Made by a program: the position numbers and the translations under genes. This document shows, one piece after another, positions 28,001-36,103 of a DNA stretch of 64,000 bases; positions within the stretch are counted from its first letter, which is position 1, and the number at the start of each line of letters is the position of its first letter. The notes below the pieces were generated by a model. The model saw nothing but the letters and a program-made list of their open reading frames with translations, was not told where the DNA came from and ran no database searches. The DNA is from Saprospiraceae bacterium (lineage in GTDB: Bacteria; Bacteroidota; Bacteroidia; Chitinophagales; Saprospiraceae): NCBI GenBank assembly GCA_028285545.1, contig JANQPA010000040.1, forward strand, positions 246,321 through 310,320. Direction: 5' to 3'.

Positions 28001-29576
28001 TCCCACACCCAAATTATCAATTGTAGCCTCCGACACCATTTGTCCTTTGGATTCTGTTCCTTTTTACAGTTTATCCGAAAATGTAGGTGATTTCATCTGG
28101 GATTTTGGTGATGGAAGTGAAGTATCTACTGATAGCGCTCCACAGCATCTTTATGAAACTGCCGGTATCTATACTGTAAGTTTATCAGGGCGATCTATCC
28201 CCTATGGTTGTCCTGTAGTAGATACCCTTATTCTGGACATAAAGGAAGTTCCCAAGCCTGCTTTTAGCGTCGGCAATTATTTTGGCTGTCCACCATTAGA
28301 GGTTACTTTGGAAAATCAAACAGATAATGCACTCTATTATATTTGGGATTTTGGTGATGGAAATACTTCGGTTGAAGAGAATCCCAATTCACATATTTAC
28401 ACAGAAAGTGGATTGCCTGAAATCCGCTTAACTGCTATAGATGAAAAAGGATGTGCAAGTGATACGGCATTTAATCTGGTTGAAGTATATCCAGAACCCA
28501 CAGCTGGGTTTGACATTCTTGAAGAAGATGACTGTGGGCTGCCCAGAAATATCTGTATTAATAATACCACATCAGGAGCTTCAGGATTTGAATGGGATTT
28601 TGATAATGGAGAGCAATCAGATTTAAATAATCCATGCATAGAATACACTGAAAATGGAAATTTCACCATTGATCTAATTGCTAAAAATGAGTATTTGTGT
28701 GCAGATACCATTTCTAAAGATTATTTAGCAGCCGGGCTTCCGATGGCGGATTTTCAAGCTTCCGTCCTTACTGGCTGCGAACCTCTGATTGTGGATTTCA
28801 CCAATCTATCAGAAAATGCGGATGAATATTTCTGGATATTTTCTGATCAACCCCTAGATACCATCAGGTCCATAAATCCTCAGCGAACCTTTGAGGAAGC
28901 TGGGGTTTATTCAGTGACCCTCTTAATTAAAAATGGAAGAGACTGTAGGGATAGCATTACTTATGAGGATCTTATAGTGGTACATCCCACTCCAAATCCA
29001 AGCATCACATTTGATAAATTGGACAACGAATTACCGGTTACTTATCAGTTTATTGTAAATACCAATGCAAAACTCAGATCAACTTTTTGGAATTTTGGTG
29101 ACGGTCAAACATCCCAGCTTGCCCATCCCCGACATCGGTATATCAACTTTGTTCCCAGGACCATAACCCTGGAAGTAGAAACTCCTTTTGGTTGTATTGG
29201 TAAAGACACGGTCAATATGAGCCTGGATACCATTACGAATTTATCTATTCCGAATATTTTGGAACCCCGAAGTGAAATATTAGGTCAACAAGTTTTCCAG
29301 CCTAAAGGAATTTCTTTAGTGGATTACCATATTGCCATATATTCCCGAAATGGAACCCTGGTATGGGAATCTACAGCATTAGATGAAGAAGGGCGACCTA
29401 CAGAACATTGGGATGGAACACTGCAAAGAGGTGCTGGGGCAGGGACTATGCTTCCAGCCGGTGTTTACGTTTGGGAAGTAAAAAGAGCCGTATTTGTAGA
29501 TGGCACCATTTGGGATGGAATGAATGATAAAAATGGAGTACCCCGGAAAAGTAATTTTGTTTATTTAATTCGATAA
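22023..29576 (+). CDS. Giant PKD-repeat surface protein with T9SS type B sorting domain
   Basis: A 2517-residue secreted protein. After the N-terminal signal segment come PKD-like beta domains over nearly the whole length. From about residue 525 to 1485 they form alternating pairs: an A type (SLSYSWSV, then DTGQYT, then a WE dipeptide) and a B type (DFCE, then RIDSVRWEFPGG, YDSTGFYEI, and a NRCG or NPCG end). From about 1650 to 2400 they are classical PKD domains with WDFGDG motifs. The C-terminal domain (about 2415-2517: VFQPKGISLVDYHIAIYSRN, WDGTLQRG, LPAGVYVWEVKRAVF) resembles the gliding-motility sorting domain. Probably a filamentous adhesin exported by T9SS with the preceding PorP/SprF protein. 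Confidence 0.92.
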   Translation: MSKMLSYLSFFIISLLASDGGYKQGETTAAFTCDVNIIASSTEPCGLEPIIFQIENPDPTLTYRWNFGDPDAEIFNPTGVNNNTATGEFVMHAFSTSDTGDVFIISVIAYDDSNVPCSSDFIKVTTKSAPQAVLFDDNGTEFLNCPTPTPDIFRLIVSNRNIGNGADFYRIEWGDGSPDWESTTPPDFLQHDYDIGAFELVYTVFVDSLECQSSSASYLIYNGTDPDLGLSINGRTNICIPGNITFNILNTENNTAGTLYYITINDGSGTQVFNQSTIPSQLVHVFDSISCGTISKTEIDAYELSIKAENPCGKKEADIRPIKVGRAPTAKMNVEPAPVSCDATIFTFRNVTDDGIDFRDNLCSDLVSSFWTITPLDGGSFNYIFGRPNRDSIQIEFEAGEYLVTLETRNNCGVSTTQEIIKVIPTPKADFAIAQSNTCTPVVVDLENLFIEFNSRSGSLPKYKWTFEYTPSDCQASNNEPLIFLEGDTTNPRIKVEILEPGQYSVRLDVENACGGAFFEDTLIISGAPFATISTLSEITCDSATLDFRVDNISGCNQDPEFLWSFPGAIPNSFEGVQPEGIFFPGPGVYPIEMLIRNGCDATPARDTIVIYESTRALARANFSPQSRCIPVDLDLSNFSTGDDVEYLWEISPSTGWNLLENTSLTDAEPKIRFNEIGQYKVTLTTTNPCGSRFWEDEFLIIDEPEVNLDAIADFCDTAALNPVANFNFLPMIEEIIWEFPGGSIDSFIGPDPGTVFYDTAGTYTVKITVINECGIDTDEKTFKVLEKGEVNVQMDTVACLPNSILRVSNQTFGDSLEYSWEVTNISNPTGRWFFTDNTTAKDYEPAFEFQDTGQYKVSLRIISQACEERLWEETITIFEEPTVEIEPVDDFCESGSIIPRLKNLKNIGRIDSVRWEFPGGDINVSNSLQPPAINYDSTGFYEIRVFIFNRCGASSDTTNFKILEPISALPSLNSNIICQGDTLRINNSLSGDSLSYSWSVQGPSANFEIFDSAQIAPRFYFPDTGLYTIQFNVFSPSCPDFIWESEVLVSQPPSVELAPITEICADSATIQPVFSAISDTSRIDSIKWVYRDRNNNLMVKYGFSSPEITYDSTGSYPIIATVFNPCGTDSDTFVYNFFKAPIALARLDSNIACLGETVIINNLSVGENLSYNWSIEGMGRVNINDSTAFEPRINFLDTGQYTIKLLVTNLNCNDFEWEEQIFINEAPNIQLAPIPNLCEEIATVIPKILSISDTSLIDSIRWQFPGASNIISSSSFTPPTLVYDSSGSYNISVTVYNSCNTISDNVNFQFYSTPVAGALLDTNFICIGDILGVQNLSIGDDLEYLWRAEHLDKPGAAPPDINTPNSAEPIFTFLDTGRYKIILEVSNPLCSGIIWEDSILVSQGPTVDLEPIQDFCELAIITPKANYSDTSRIDSVQWFFPDGQPSFSSEWVPENIEYRNFGMHTITVKVFNACGVDSSSQQFYLDPTPTISLSQRDTFCWTDGVFQIPGPSPAGGYWRGSPAIIDSIQGLYDPSIIAGTQLEFGRIDSIEYVYQLRACEVSALKEIFVVDLGFIDAGPLTNTCISDDQYVLGGAIPEGGWYSGPGIIDSTGIFAPSDLGIGNYILTYYFQLEGTDCIASDTFIVSVNLLPTAGIGENDNICVGNPVTFENTSTGGAQYTWYIQNQNGSFSIYNEFEATHTFEELGFHNVKLVVESSTGCRDSITTEFFVSGATLANFEIDTKSGCAPLEVNFVNNSISYRFTEYIWDFGNGQTSRSYQPDPVIFEQGFGDTTYVISLTVRNSCHESVFVDSVTIFPTPIPRPILSEDFGCEFLEVIFDNATLGLPESFEWSITHNGVTTVFSRDSIPPPQIFTADSTLYEYYYVNLKAFNQCGDSTVTKEIIIKPKGVQAQFRVDTTQGCEPFNVDFINFTAAPDEFVDFTWYFGDQDSLGSKNANYTFYAENDTITDHKVTLVAENITSRDSFSIFIKVFPTPKLSIVASDTICPLDSVPFYSLSENVGDFIWDFGDGSEVSTDSAPQHLYETAGIYTVSLSGRSIPYGCPVVDTLILDIKEVPKPAFSVGNYFGCPPLEVTLENQTDNALYYIWDFGDGNTSVEENPNSHIYTESGLPEIRLTAIDEKGCASDTAFNLVEVYPEPTAGFDILEEDDCGLPRNICINNTTSGASGFEWDFDNGEQSDLNNPCIEYTENGNFTIDLIAKNEYLCADTISKDYLAAGLPMADFQASVLTGCEPLIVDFTNLSENADEYFWIFSDQPLDTIRSINPQRTFEEAGVYSVTLLIKNGRDCRDSITYEDLIVVHPTPNPSITFDKLDNELPVTYQFIVNTNAKLRSTFWNFGDGQTSQLAHPRHRYINFVPRTITLEVETPFGCIGKDTVNMSLDTITNLSIPNILEPRSEILGQQVFQPKGISLVDYHIAIYSRNGTLVWESTALDEEGRPTEHWDGTLQRGAGAGTMLPAGVYVWEVKRAVFVDGTIWDGMNDKNGVPRKSNFVYLIR

Positions 29577-29856
29577 TTCAATTTAGTAATGAGTGGTGGG
29601 TATCAGTGTTAAGGATGAGATATAGGTAATCCTAGATGATATAATTATTGAATGCAAGAAGTACACAAATCAAAAGATCTTATTAGAAAAAATTAATTTT
29701 TCAGAAAAAAATTTGTGACTTCCAAAAATGAAGGCGTCATAAGGATGATTATATTCCCACGGACGCCTTAATTATTAATCCCAATTTTTTTTGACATTTT
29801 ACAATGAATATATCCAATTTATAATCCTATGAATCTTTTTTGAATTACAATCTGAA

Positions 29857-31809
29857 TTATTCTCCCCCCTGGGGCATTGCAATGCTTTTCTTTTTCTTTT
29901 TTGATTTCAATTTCTCAAAAACAATTACTGAGAGTGGAGGTAAATCCAATTCCAGTAATTGTGGTCGTCCATTCCACTCTTCCTCGATAGTGGAAATTTT
30001 TCCATTCAGATAATTTCCTGTACCTCCATATTTTTTATCATCACTATTGTGGATTTCTTTCCAATCACCCTCAAGTGGAACGCCCATTTTATATTTCTCT
30101 ACTGGAACAGGTGTAAAGTTGCAAGCAACCACTAGAATATCATCCTCATTTTTTCCTCTTCTCAGATAGCTTAGTAAACTTCGTTCATAATCTCCATGAT
30201 CTATCCATTCGAATCCGTCAGGATCAAATTGCTTTTCGTAAAGGGGCAATGATTTATTGTAAAATGAGTTGAGATCTTTCACCCATTTTTGGACTCCCTT
30301 ATGATAATCATATTTCAACAAATCCCATTCCAAACCACGTTCAATATTCCACTCTGAAGTTTGCCCGATTTCGCTTCCCATGAAGAGGAGTTTGGTGCCA
30401 GGATGGGTATACATATAACCATACAAAAGCCTCAAACTAGCAAACCGCTGCCACTCATCCCCAGGCATCCTGTCAATTAAAGGACCTTTTCCGTGCACTA
30501 CTTCATCATGAGAAAGGGGAAGCATGAAGTTTTCACTAAAAGCATAAATCAAACTAAAAGTGATTTGTCCATGATGATATTTTCTAAAAATAGGGTCTAA
30601 TTTAAAATAATTGAGGGTATCATGCATCCAGCCCATCATCCATTTTTGTCCAAAGCCAAGGCCACCTACATAAGTTGGTTTAGACACGCCGGACCAGGCT
30701 GTTGATTCCTCGGCAATGGTGATGGCATCCGGAAATTCTTTATAGACCGTTTCATTAAATTCTTTGAGAAAAGAAATGGCTTCCAGGTTTTCATTGCCAC
30801 CATATTTATTGGGCTCCCACTCACCATCTTCTCTGGAGTAATCTAAATAAAGCATAGAAGCTACTGCATCAACCCGCAGGCCATCGATATGATATTTTTC
30901 AATCCAAAATAAGGCATTGGAAATTAAAAAATTGCGTACTTCACTACGGCCATAATTAAAAATAGCACTTTTCCAATCTGGATGAAACCCCTTTCTCACA
31001 TCCTCATGTTCATATAAATAGGAGCCATCGAATTGGGCAAGTCCATGCCCATCCGTAGGGAAATGGGAAGGAACCCAGTCTATAATAACCCCAATACCTT
31101 TTTGGTGAAATGAATCGACCAGATACATGAAGTCTTGTGGAGTACCATAACGGCTTGTTGGGGCATAATATCCAGTAATCTGATATCCCCAGGAAGGAAA
31201 ATAAGGATGCTCATTTGGTGGTAATAATTCCACATGAGTAAAGCCCATTTCTTTAACATAAGAAACCAACTCATCGGCCAACTCCTTGTAACTGAGGGAT
31301 TCTGTCTTATTATTTGGTTTTTTCCAGGTTCCTAAATGAACTTCATAGACAGAGTAAGGTTGTTGTTTGCCAGTCATTTTCTGCCTTCGATTCATCCACT
31401 TTTTATCCTTCCATTTGTAATCCAAATCCCAAACTATGGAAGCGGTATTAGGAGGAATTTCCCAAAAGAAGGCATAAGGATCCCCTTTCTGAAAAGTTTT
31501 ATTATTGTAGGTTTTTATTTCATACTTGTACAATTCACCTTTACCAATACCTGGTATAAAACCTTCCCATATCCCTGATTCATCCCATCGTGGTGCCAGT
31601 GGATGGGATTGACCATTCCATTGATTAAAATTTCCAACTACTGAAACTTTCTGGGCATTGGGTGCCCAAACGGCAAAATAAGTCCCGGAGCTTCCATCAA
31701 GTTCAATGATATGGCTTCCTAATTTTTCATGTACATTAAAATGCTTCCCGGATTTAAATAAGTAAACATCGAATTCCGAGAAAAGGCTATGGTGAACAAC
31801 TTTATTCAT
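29857..31809 (-). CDS. glgB: 1,4-alpha-glucan branching enzyme
   Basis: A 650-residue GH13 enzyme that forms alpha-1,6 branches in glycogen. An N-terminal CBM48 domain lies near residues 30-125 (FAVWAPNAQKVSVVGNFNQW). The catalytic barrel carries IDWVPSHFPTDGHGL, GLRVDAVASM (nucleophile Asp314), TIAEEST (acid/base Glu367) and LSHDEVVHGKG. The C-terminal all-beta domain ends near 630, followed by a lysine-rich tail (KLKSKKKKKS). The length is that of short GlgB proteins lacking the extra N-terminal domain of E. coli. Its upstream neighbour is another glycogen-binding protein, but a hairpin separates them. Confidence 0.96.
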   Translation of the reverse strand: MNKVVHHSLFSEFDVYLFKSGKHFNVHEKLGSHIIELDGSSGTYFAVWAPNAQKVSVVGNFNQWNGQSHPLAPRWDESGIWEGFIPGIGKGELYKYEIKTYNNKTFQKGDPYAFFWEIPPNTASIVWDLDYKWKDKKWMNRRQKMTGKQQPYSVYEVHLGTWKKPNNKTESLSYKELADELVSYVKEMGFTHVELLPPNEHPYFPSWGYQITGYYAPTSRYGTPQDFMYLVDSFHQKGIGVIIDWVPSHFPTDGHGLAQFDGSYLYEHEDVRKGFHPDWKSAIFNYGRSEVRNFLISNALFWIEKYHIDGLRVDAVASMLYLDYSREDGEWEPNKYGGNENLEAISFLKEFNETVYKEFPDAITIAEESTAWSGVSKPTYVGGLGFGQKWMMGWMHDTLNYFKLDPIFRKYHHGQITFSLIYAFSENFMLPLSHDEVVHGKGPLIDRMPGDEWQRFASLRLLYGYMYTHPGTKLLFMGSEIGQTSEWNIERGLEWDLLKYDYHKGVQKWVKDLNSFYNKSLPLYEKQFDPDGFEWIDHGDYERSLLSYLRRGKNEDDILVVACNFTPVPVEKYKMGVPLEGDWKEIHNSDDKKYGGTGNYLNGKISTIEEEWNGRPQLLELDLPPLSVIVFEKLKSKKKKKSIAMPQGGE

Positions 31810-31888
31810 ATTTTGAAATTGGTGCTATTGTGATCTGATTCTGCAAATCTACAAAACTTAAGGAATGTTAAGGCAGGAGATAAAAAAA

Positions 31889-31927
31889 GGGCTGTCCAAA
31901 AATTTAAAAAATAATTTCAGACAGCCC
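31889..31927 (-). terminator. Hairpin between the CBM48 fusion gene and glgB
   Basis: GGGCTGTC (31889-31896) pairs with GACAGCCC (31920-31927), flanked by A-rich and T-rich runs. It lies 32 bases past the stop of the minus-strand gene at 31959-32657 and 80 bases before glgB, so it probably separates or attenuates the two. Confidence 0.65.
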
Positions 31928-31958
31928 CTTATTTTATTTTTTCAGGATAAAAAGTTTT

Positions 31959-32657
31959 TTATTTACGTTTTCCTCCTTTTAATTCTTCATGTAACTTGCT
32001 TAATTTATCCCAATCTTCTTTTGCTGCTAATTTAGCTTGCTCACTCCATGTACCAGGATCATGCATTTTAAATCTTGGTCCTGCTTCTGTAAGTGTTTCT
32101 TTCAACACACTAAGTTTGGCCTTTGCAAGTGCCTCGAAAGTGGTAATTCCTTTCTCAGCCAGCAATTTTTCAATTTTAGGTCCAATACCTTCAATGTGCT
32201 TTTTGATGTTATCTTTCTTTGCTTTTGTAGCAGTCTTCTTAGTAGTAGTCTTTTTAGCGGCTACCTTTTTAGCAGGAGCTTTCTTAGCAGGAGCTTTTTT
32301 GGCAGGAGCTTTTTTAGCAACGGTTGCTCCATTACCATTAGCTATTACCTCAACATCAATAACTGAGTTATCAATTCCTGGGAATGGAGAGGGAACATAT
32401 CTGTCAGCAGCAGGATCATTAAGCCAACCCTGTCCTTCTACTACATAACGAAACTGATAGCTTCTTCCAGTTTCAAGACTAATACTTGCTTCAAAAGCAC
32501 CTTTAGCTGCTTCCATAGTTAAGCCTTCTTCCCAGTTCCAGTTATTGAACTCTCCTAGTACTTTGACAGTATTAGCAGATTCTGCATGAAAAGCTTCTTT
32601 AGGAAGTACAAAAGTTACTTTACAATTGTTGTTTTTTTGATATTGCTTCTTCAACAT
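31959..32657 (-). CDS. CBM48-like domain fused to H1-like basic linker and helix-hairpin-helix domain
   Basis: A 232-residue protein without a signal peptide. Residues 12-104 are an isoamylase N-terminal/CBM48-like domain (VKVLGEFNNWNWEEG, YQFRYVVEGQGWLNDPAADR), as in glycogen-binding proteins. Residues 113-150 are a lysine/alanine/proline repeat (KKAPAKKAPAKK) like a histone H1 tail. Residues 153-225 resemble helix-hairpin-helix domains (HIEGIGPKIEKLLAEKGIT, then FKMHDPGTWSEQAKLA). The gene lies upstream of glgB on the same strand. The first domain predicts binding to glucan, the rest to nucleic acid; this pairing is unusual. Function unknown. Confidence 0.8.
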   Translation of the reverse strand: MLKKQYQKNNNCKVTFVLPKEAFHAESANTVKVLGEFNNWNWEEGLTMEAAKGAFEASISLETGRSYQFRYVVEGQGWLNDPAADRYVPSPFPGIDNSVIDVEVIANGNGATVAKKAPAKKAPAKKAPAKKVAAKKTTTKKTATKAKKDNIKKHIEGIGPKIEKLLAEKGITTFEALAKAKLSVLKETLTEAGPRFKMHDPGTWSEQAKLAAKEDWDKLSKLHEELKGGKRK

Positions 32658-32934
32658 GTTTTTAAAGGTTAAATGGTTTCTAAATCGATATCTGTTCCTT
32701 AATTACTTTGTGTCTTTTTAACACTAAGATGCAAATCTAAGTCAAATTTAGCTTATATCCTACTGGTTATCAAGCAGGAATAGTATTTTTTTTGTTAATT
32801 GTGAGGAAAGGGAAACAGATTCCAATGGAAGTCATTTGGAAGCTACTTCTGCTTTTCAAATATTCGGGAGACTAGAAAAAACTAGGCAATACAGGATTTG
32901 TCAATTGACAAAGAATTCCAAATTTTTTTCTATT

Positions 32935-33591
32935 TCAAAAAAGCTCATTTTCTTTGAAAAAAATTTCTGGTTTTTTCATTTTTTCATTCAAAAGTTCAAA
33001 AAATTTCCCAAAATGAATACCATCTACTACCGCATGATGTGCCTGTAAGGAAACCGGCATCATCACTTTTCCTTCTTTTTTTTCATATTTTCCCCAGGCA
33101 ATTCTAGGAACGGAATCAACAGGATGATAATGCATAGGATGCATGACCGAAGTAAATGAAATCCAGGGCATGGCAGACATAAAAAGATAATCATCCCTTC
33201 CTTCCTCATCTTCAAAGGAAGGATTGTATTCCATTTCTTCCATTTTTTTAATGGTCCGTAGAATGAATTCGGATGCTGAATAGGAAAAAGGAACGCTACA
33301 AAAACTAAAAACATCAGAAACTTTGGTCATCACCGTAAAACTAGGATGAACAAGTTCATGCTCTACGACTTGCTCGCCCCTTATTCGGTATCTAAATGCC
33401 GGTATTTCGTTAGCCGTGTAGCTAAGAATATAAACCATCGATGCGGTAAAGGGTAGATCTTCACGCTTAATATATTGTAAAAAGGAAGTGATGTCAATGA
33501 GAAAAGTCAACCCAAAGTGCGGTTGATCCATTTTTAGGAAAAATTCGAAGTGTTTCTTCCGATGAATATTATCAAATACAATCTCTTTCAT
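32935..33591 (-). CDS. Chloramphenicol acetyltransferase-like protein
   Basis: A 218-residue protein of the CAT fold and of standard family length. The catalytic motif HHAVVDG is at residues 185-191, giving His186 and Asp190, and matches the HHAVCDG signature of CAT enzymes. Other family segments are FDNIHRKKHFEFF near the start and FSVM-like blocks in the middle. It may acetylate an amphenicol or an unrelated acceptor; resistance cannot be concluded. The gene lies 11 bases downstream of an HxlR regulator gene on the same strand and is probably co-transcribed with it. Confidence 0.9.
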   Translation of the reverse strand: MKEIVFDNIHRKKHFEFFLKMDQPHFGLTFLIDITSFLQYIKREDLPFTASMVYILSYTANEIPAFRYRIRGEQVVEHELVHPSFTVMTKVSDVFSFCSVPFSYSASEFILRTIKKMEEMEYNPSFEDEEGRDDYLFMSAMPWISFTSVMHPMHYHPVDSVPRIAWGKYEKKEGKVMMPVSLQAHHAVVDGIHFGKFFELLNEKMKKPEIFFKENELF

Positions 33592-33602
33592 AAGTCTATT
33601 GA

Positions 33603-33980
33603 TTAGCCCTCTTCCATGTGTTCATCTCCCCAGTTTTTCATACTAACAATAATGGGCATTAAAGATTCTCCAAGTTCTGTTAAAGAATATTCAACCCTGG
33701 GAGGTATTTCAGCAAATATTTTTCGGCTTAATATTCCATCTGCTTCCAACTCTCGAAGTTGCTTGGTCAGCATTTGTTTGCTGATTCCCTCAATACTTCT
33801 TTGAAGAATTCCAAAACGATTCCCTCCTTTGGTAATTAAATGGATAATGATTGGCTTCCACTTACCTCCTATCTTACTCATGGTATAACTTACCGGACAA
33901 TGTTGGACACTAACCGATTTTTTTTCTTCCATTCCAAAAATATTTTTTGGCCTATCTAATTGATTATCAATAATAGTCAT
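33603..33980 (-). CDS. HxlR family transcriptional regulator
   Basis: A 125-residue winged-helix protein with the HxlR pattern: CPVSYTMSKIGGKWKPIIIH, LQRSIEGISKQMLTKQLREL and IPPRVEYSLTELGESL. A conserved cysteine at the start of the domain may sense electrophiles, as in YodB and HypR. Met17 (at 33932) is an alternative start; choosing it would leave the inverted repeat at 33973-33994 wholly in the leader. The gene is divergent from that at 34071 and heads an operon with the acetyltransferase. Confidence 0.88.
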   Translation of the reverse strand: MTIIDNQLDRPKNIFGMEEKKSVSVQHCPVSYTMSKIGGKWKPIIIHLITKGGNRFGILQRSIEGISKQMLTKQLRELEADGILSRKIFAEIPPRVEYSLTELGESLMPIIVSMKNWGDEHMEEG

Positions 33981-34012
33981 TTTTTCATGACTATATAATT
34001 TTTTTATGACTA
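33973..34012. promoter_or_regulatory. Candidate HxlR operator: three ATGACTA half-sites
   Basis: ATAGTCAT (33973-33980) and ATGACTAT (33987-33994) form an inverted repeat around a six-base spacer, and a third ATGACTA lies at 34006-34012, 19 bases from the second. The cluster sits between the HxlR gene and the divergent gene at 34071, so the regulator could control both. Confidence 0.5.
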
Positions 34013-34070
34013 CTTTATTTTTTCATACAAAGATAAGAATTTTGACCTAATAAAATCAATACAATATATT

Positions 34071-34649
34071 ATGGAGCCAAAAACACTAGAAGAAGTAAAG
34101 GCCTATGCATTGGGCGAATGGCAATCAATCAGCGTAGAGTTACGTCCAACAGAAGATCGAACAGGTAGTGGCAAAATTCAGCCTACTTATCTAAAAAGAC
34201 ATTTCAAATATTTAGCCAATGATAAATTTGTAGGAACAATTACCCTATATGCTGATAATTACGGACAATTTCCACTAATGGAATTTGAATTTAAAGGAGA
34301 TTTAATTTGGGGAAAAGAACATCCCATTGCTGATGGAGCCTGGAGTATAGATTATGTCCTTAATGAAGGTTTTGGTGTGACCCCTTTACATGAACAGGCG
34401 GCCCAGATGTTAAATGCTGGTTTACCTGAGGGCTTGAGTCCTTTTGAGGTAAACTTAAAAAAGGATATCCTGGGACAGGCCTTTCCAATGTTTAATATTT
34501 CGAAAGGGCAAATTGTCTCTGATTATGATTTGATTTATTTTAAAAATGAAATGTTGTTTATGGGAGCAAAACATGTGGACGGTACTCCCTTTGACACAGC
34601 GGAAAATAGGCCTCATCAACTACAAATTCCCTTGGAAAAAACCCGTTAA
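34071..34649 (+). CDS. Hypothetical protein divergent from HxlR regulator
   Basis: A 192-residue soluble protein without a signal peptide or membrane segment. It begins MEPKTLEEVKAYALGEWQSI and has alternating hydrophobic strands suggesting a beta-barrel or lipocalin-like fold (FVGTITLYADNYGQFPLMEF, EFKGDLIWGKEHPI). I do not recognise the family with certainty. It shares a control region containing three ATGACTA sites with the divergent HxlR-acetyltransferase operon, so it is probably regulated by the same signal. Confidence 0.6.
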   Translation: MEPKTLEEVKAYALGEWQSISVELRPTEDRTGSGKIQPTYLKRHFKYLANDKFVGTITLYADNYGQFPLMEFEFKGDLIWGKEHPIADGAWSIDYVLNEGFGVTPLHEQAAQMLNAGLPEGLSPFEVNLKKDILGQAFPMFNISKGQIVSDYDLIYFKNEMLFMGAKHVDGTPFDTAENRPHQLQIPLEKTR

Positions 34650-34660
34650 TCATTATTGGT

Positions 34661-34701
34661 TAATCGTTATTCGTAATTAGGAAAACACGAATAACGATTA
34701 A
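34661..34701. terminator. 15-bp perfect hairpin between convergent genes
   Basis: TTAATCGTTATTCGT (34661-34675) pairs perfectly with 34687-34701; weaker pairing extends outwards. It is 12 bases beyond the stop of the plus gene and 12 before the stop of the minus-strand mscS-like gene, so it can serve both. Confidence 0.75.
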
Positions 34702-34712
34702 CTGATAAGGGT

Positions 34713-35531
34713 TTATTTCCCGATTGGTCCAAGTTCTACTCCTTCTGAATAAGCAACTTGTACCTTATTCTGACTTAGGGCTTCCTTTATCCTACGATTA
34801 GCTTCAAAATAGACATCCCAATAATCTTCTGTTTTGGCATAGGGGCGGGCGGCCAAAACGATATTATGGCTATCAAAGGTTTCAATACCAACAAATGGCT
34901 CTGGATTTGTCAAAACTTTTGGTGTGTTTTTTAAAGCTTCTAAAACAATAGCTTCTACTTTGGGGAAATCTTCCCCGTAAGGCATGGTTACATTTAAGTC
35001 AACTCTTAAATGTTCTCTAGTTGATAAATTTGTTATGATTCCATTTACAGCGGTACTATTGGGCACAATTACCGTTCGATTATCTAGGGTTGTAATGATG
35101 GTATTAAATATCTGAATGGCAGCCACATGCCCCATTTGTCCTTCTATTTCTACCAGGTCTCCAGATCGATAAGGGTGAAAAATTAAAATCATGACTCCAG
35201 AGGCAAAATTACTCAGGCTCCCTTGCAAGGCCAAACCCACTGCAAAACCTGCCGCTGCTAAAACTGCAACAAAAGAAGTGGTTTCAATTCCAACAATCCC
35301 AGCTACACTGAAAATAAGCAACAGCTTTAGTGCAACATTTATCATATTCACCAAAAAAGGACGAATATCATCACTGAGTCCAGATTTTTTCATGGATTTA
35401 CCTGCAACATCAGAAACTTTATTAACAATTCGCAATCCTATCAATAAAACTATAATAGCCAACAATAATTTAGGAGCGTATTGTATGGCTAAAGAGGAAA
35501 TTTGTTCTGCATAAGTTCCTAGCTGTTCCAT
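34713..35531 (-). CDS. Small-conductance mechanosensitive channel, MscS type
   Basis: A 272-residue inner-membrane channel. Two N-terminal helices (about 15-35 and 60-80) precede the pore helix AAAGFAVGLALQGSLSNFAS (near residue 90-110), which has the small-residue pattern of MscS helix 3. The beta domain follows with FHPYRSGDLVEIEGQMGHVA and NRTVIVPNS. The C-terminal alpha/beta part ends near 265. Opens under membrane tension and releases solutes on osmotic downshock. Length is close to E. coli MscS (286). Confidence 0.93.
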   Translation of the reverse strand: MEQLGTYAEQISSLAIQYAPKLLLAIIVLLIGLRIVNKVSDVAGKSMKKSGLSDDIRPFLVNMINVALKLLLIFSVAGIVGIETTSFVAVLAAAGFAVGLALQGSLSNFASGVMILIFHPYRSGDLVEIEGQMGHVAAIQIFNTIITTLDNRTVIVPNSTAVNGIITNLSTREHLRVDLNVTMPYGEDFPKVEAIVLEALKNTPKVLTNPEPFVGIETFDSHNIVLAARPYAKTEDYWDVYFEANRRIKEALSQNKVQVAYSEGVELGPIGK

Positions 35532-35587
35532 AGGCGATATCTTTTTTTCAGTAAGTTTAAGTTTTGTGGCTATAAAGATAGAAATTA

Positions 35588-36103
<516 letters not shown>

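Noticed and set aside
31996..32448. Plus-strand 150-codon frame with FLAGAFLAGAFLAG repeats
   Set aside because: It is the reverse of the lysine/alanine repeat in the CBM48 fusion gene, which has clear domains on the other strand.
32935..33591. Chloramphenicol resistance gene
   Set aside because: The catalytic motif is present, but chromosomal CAT-like proteins often have other acceptors; resistance cannot be read from sequence.
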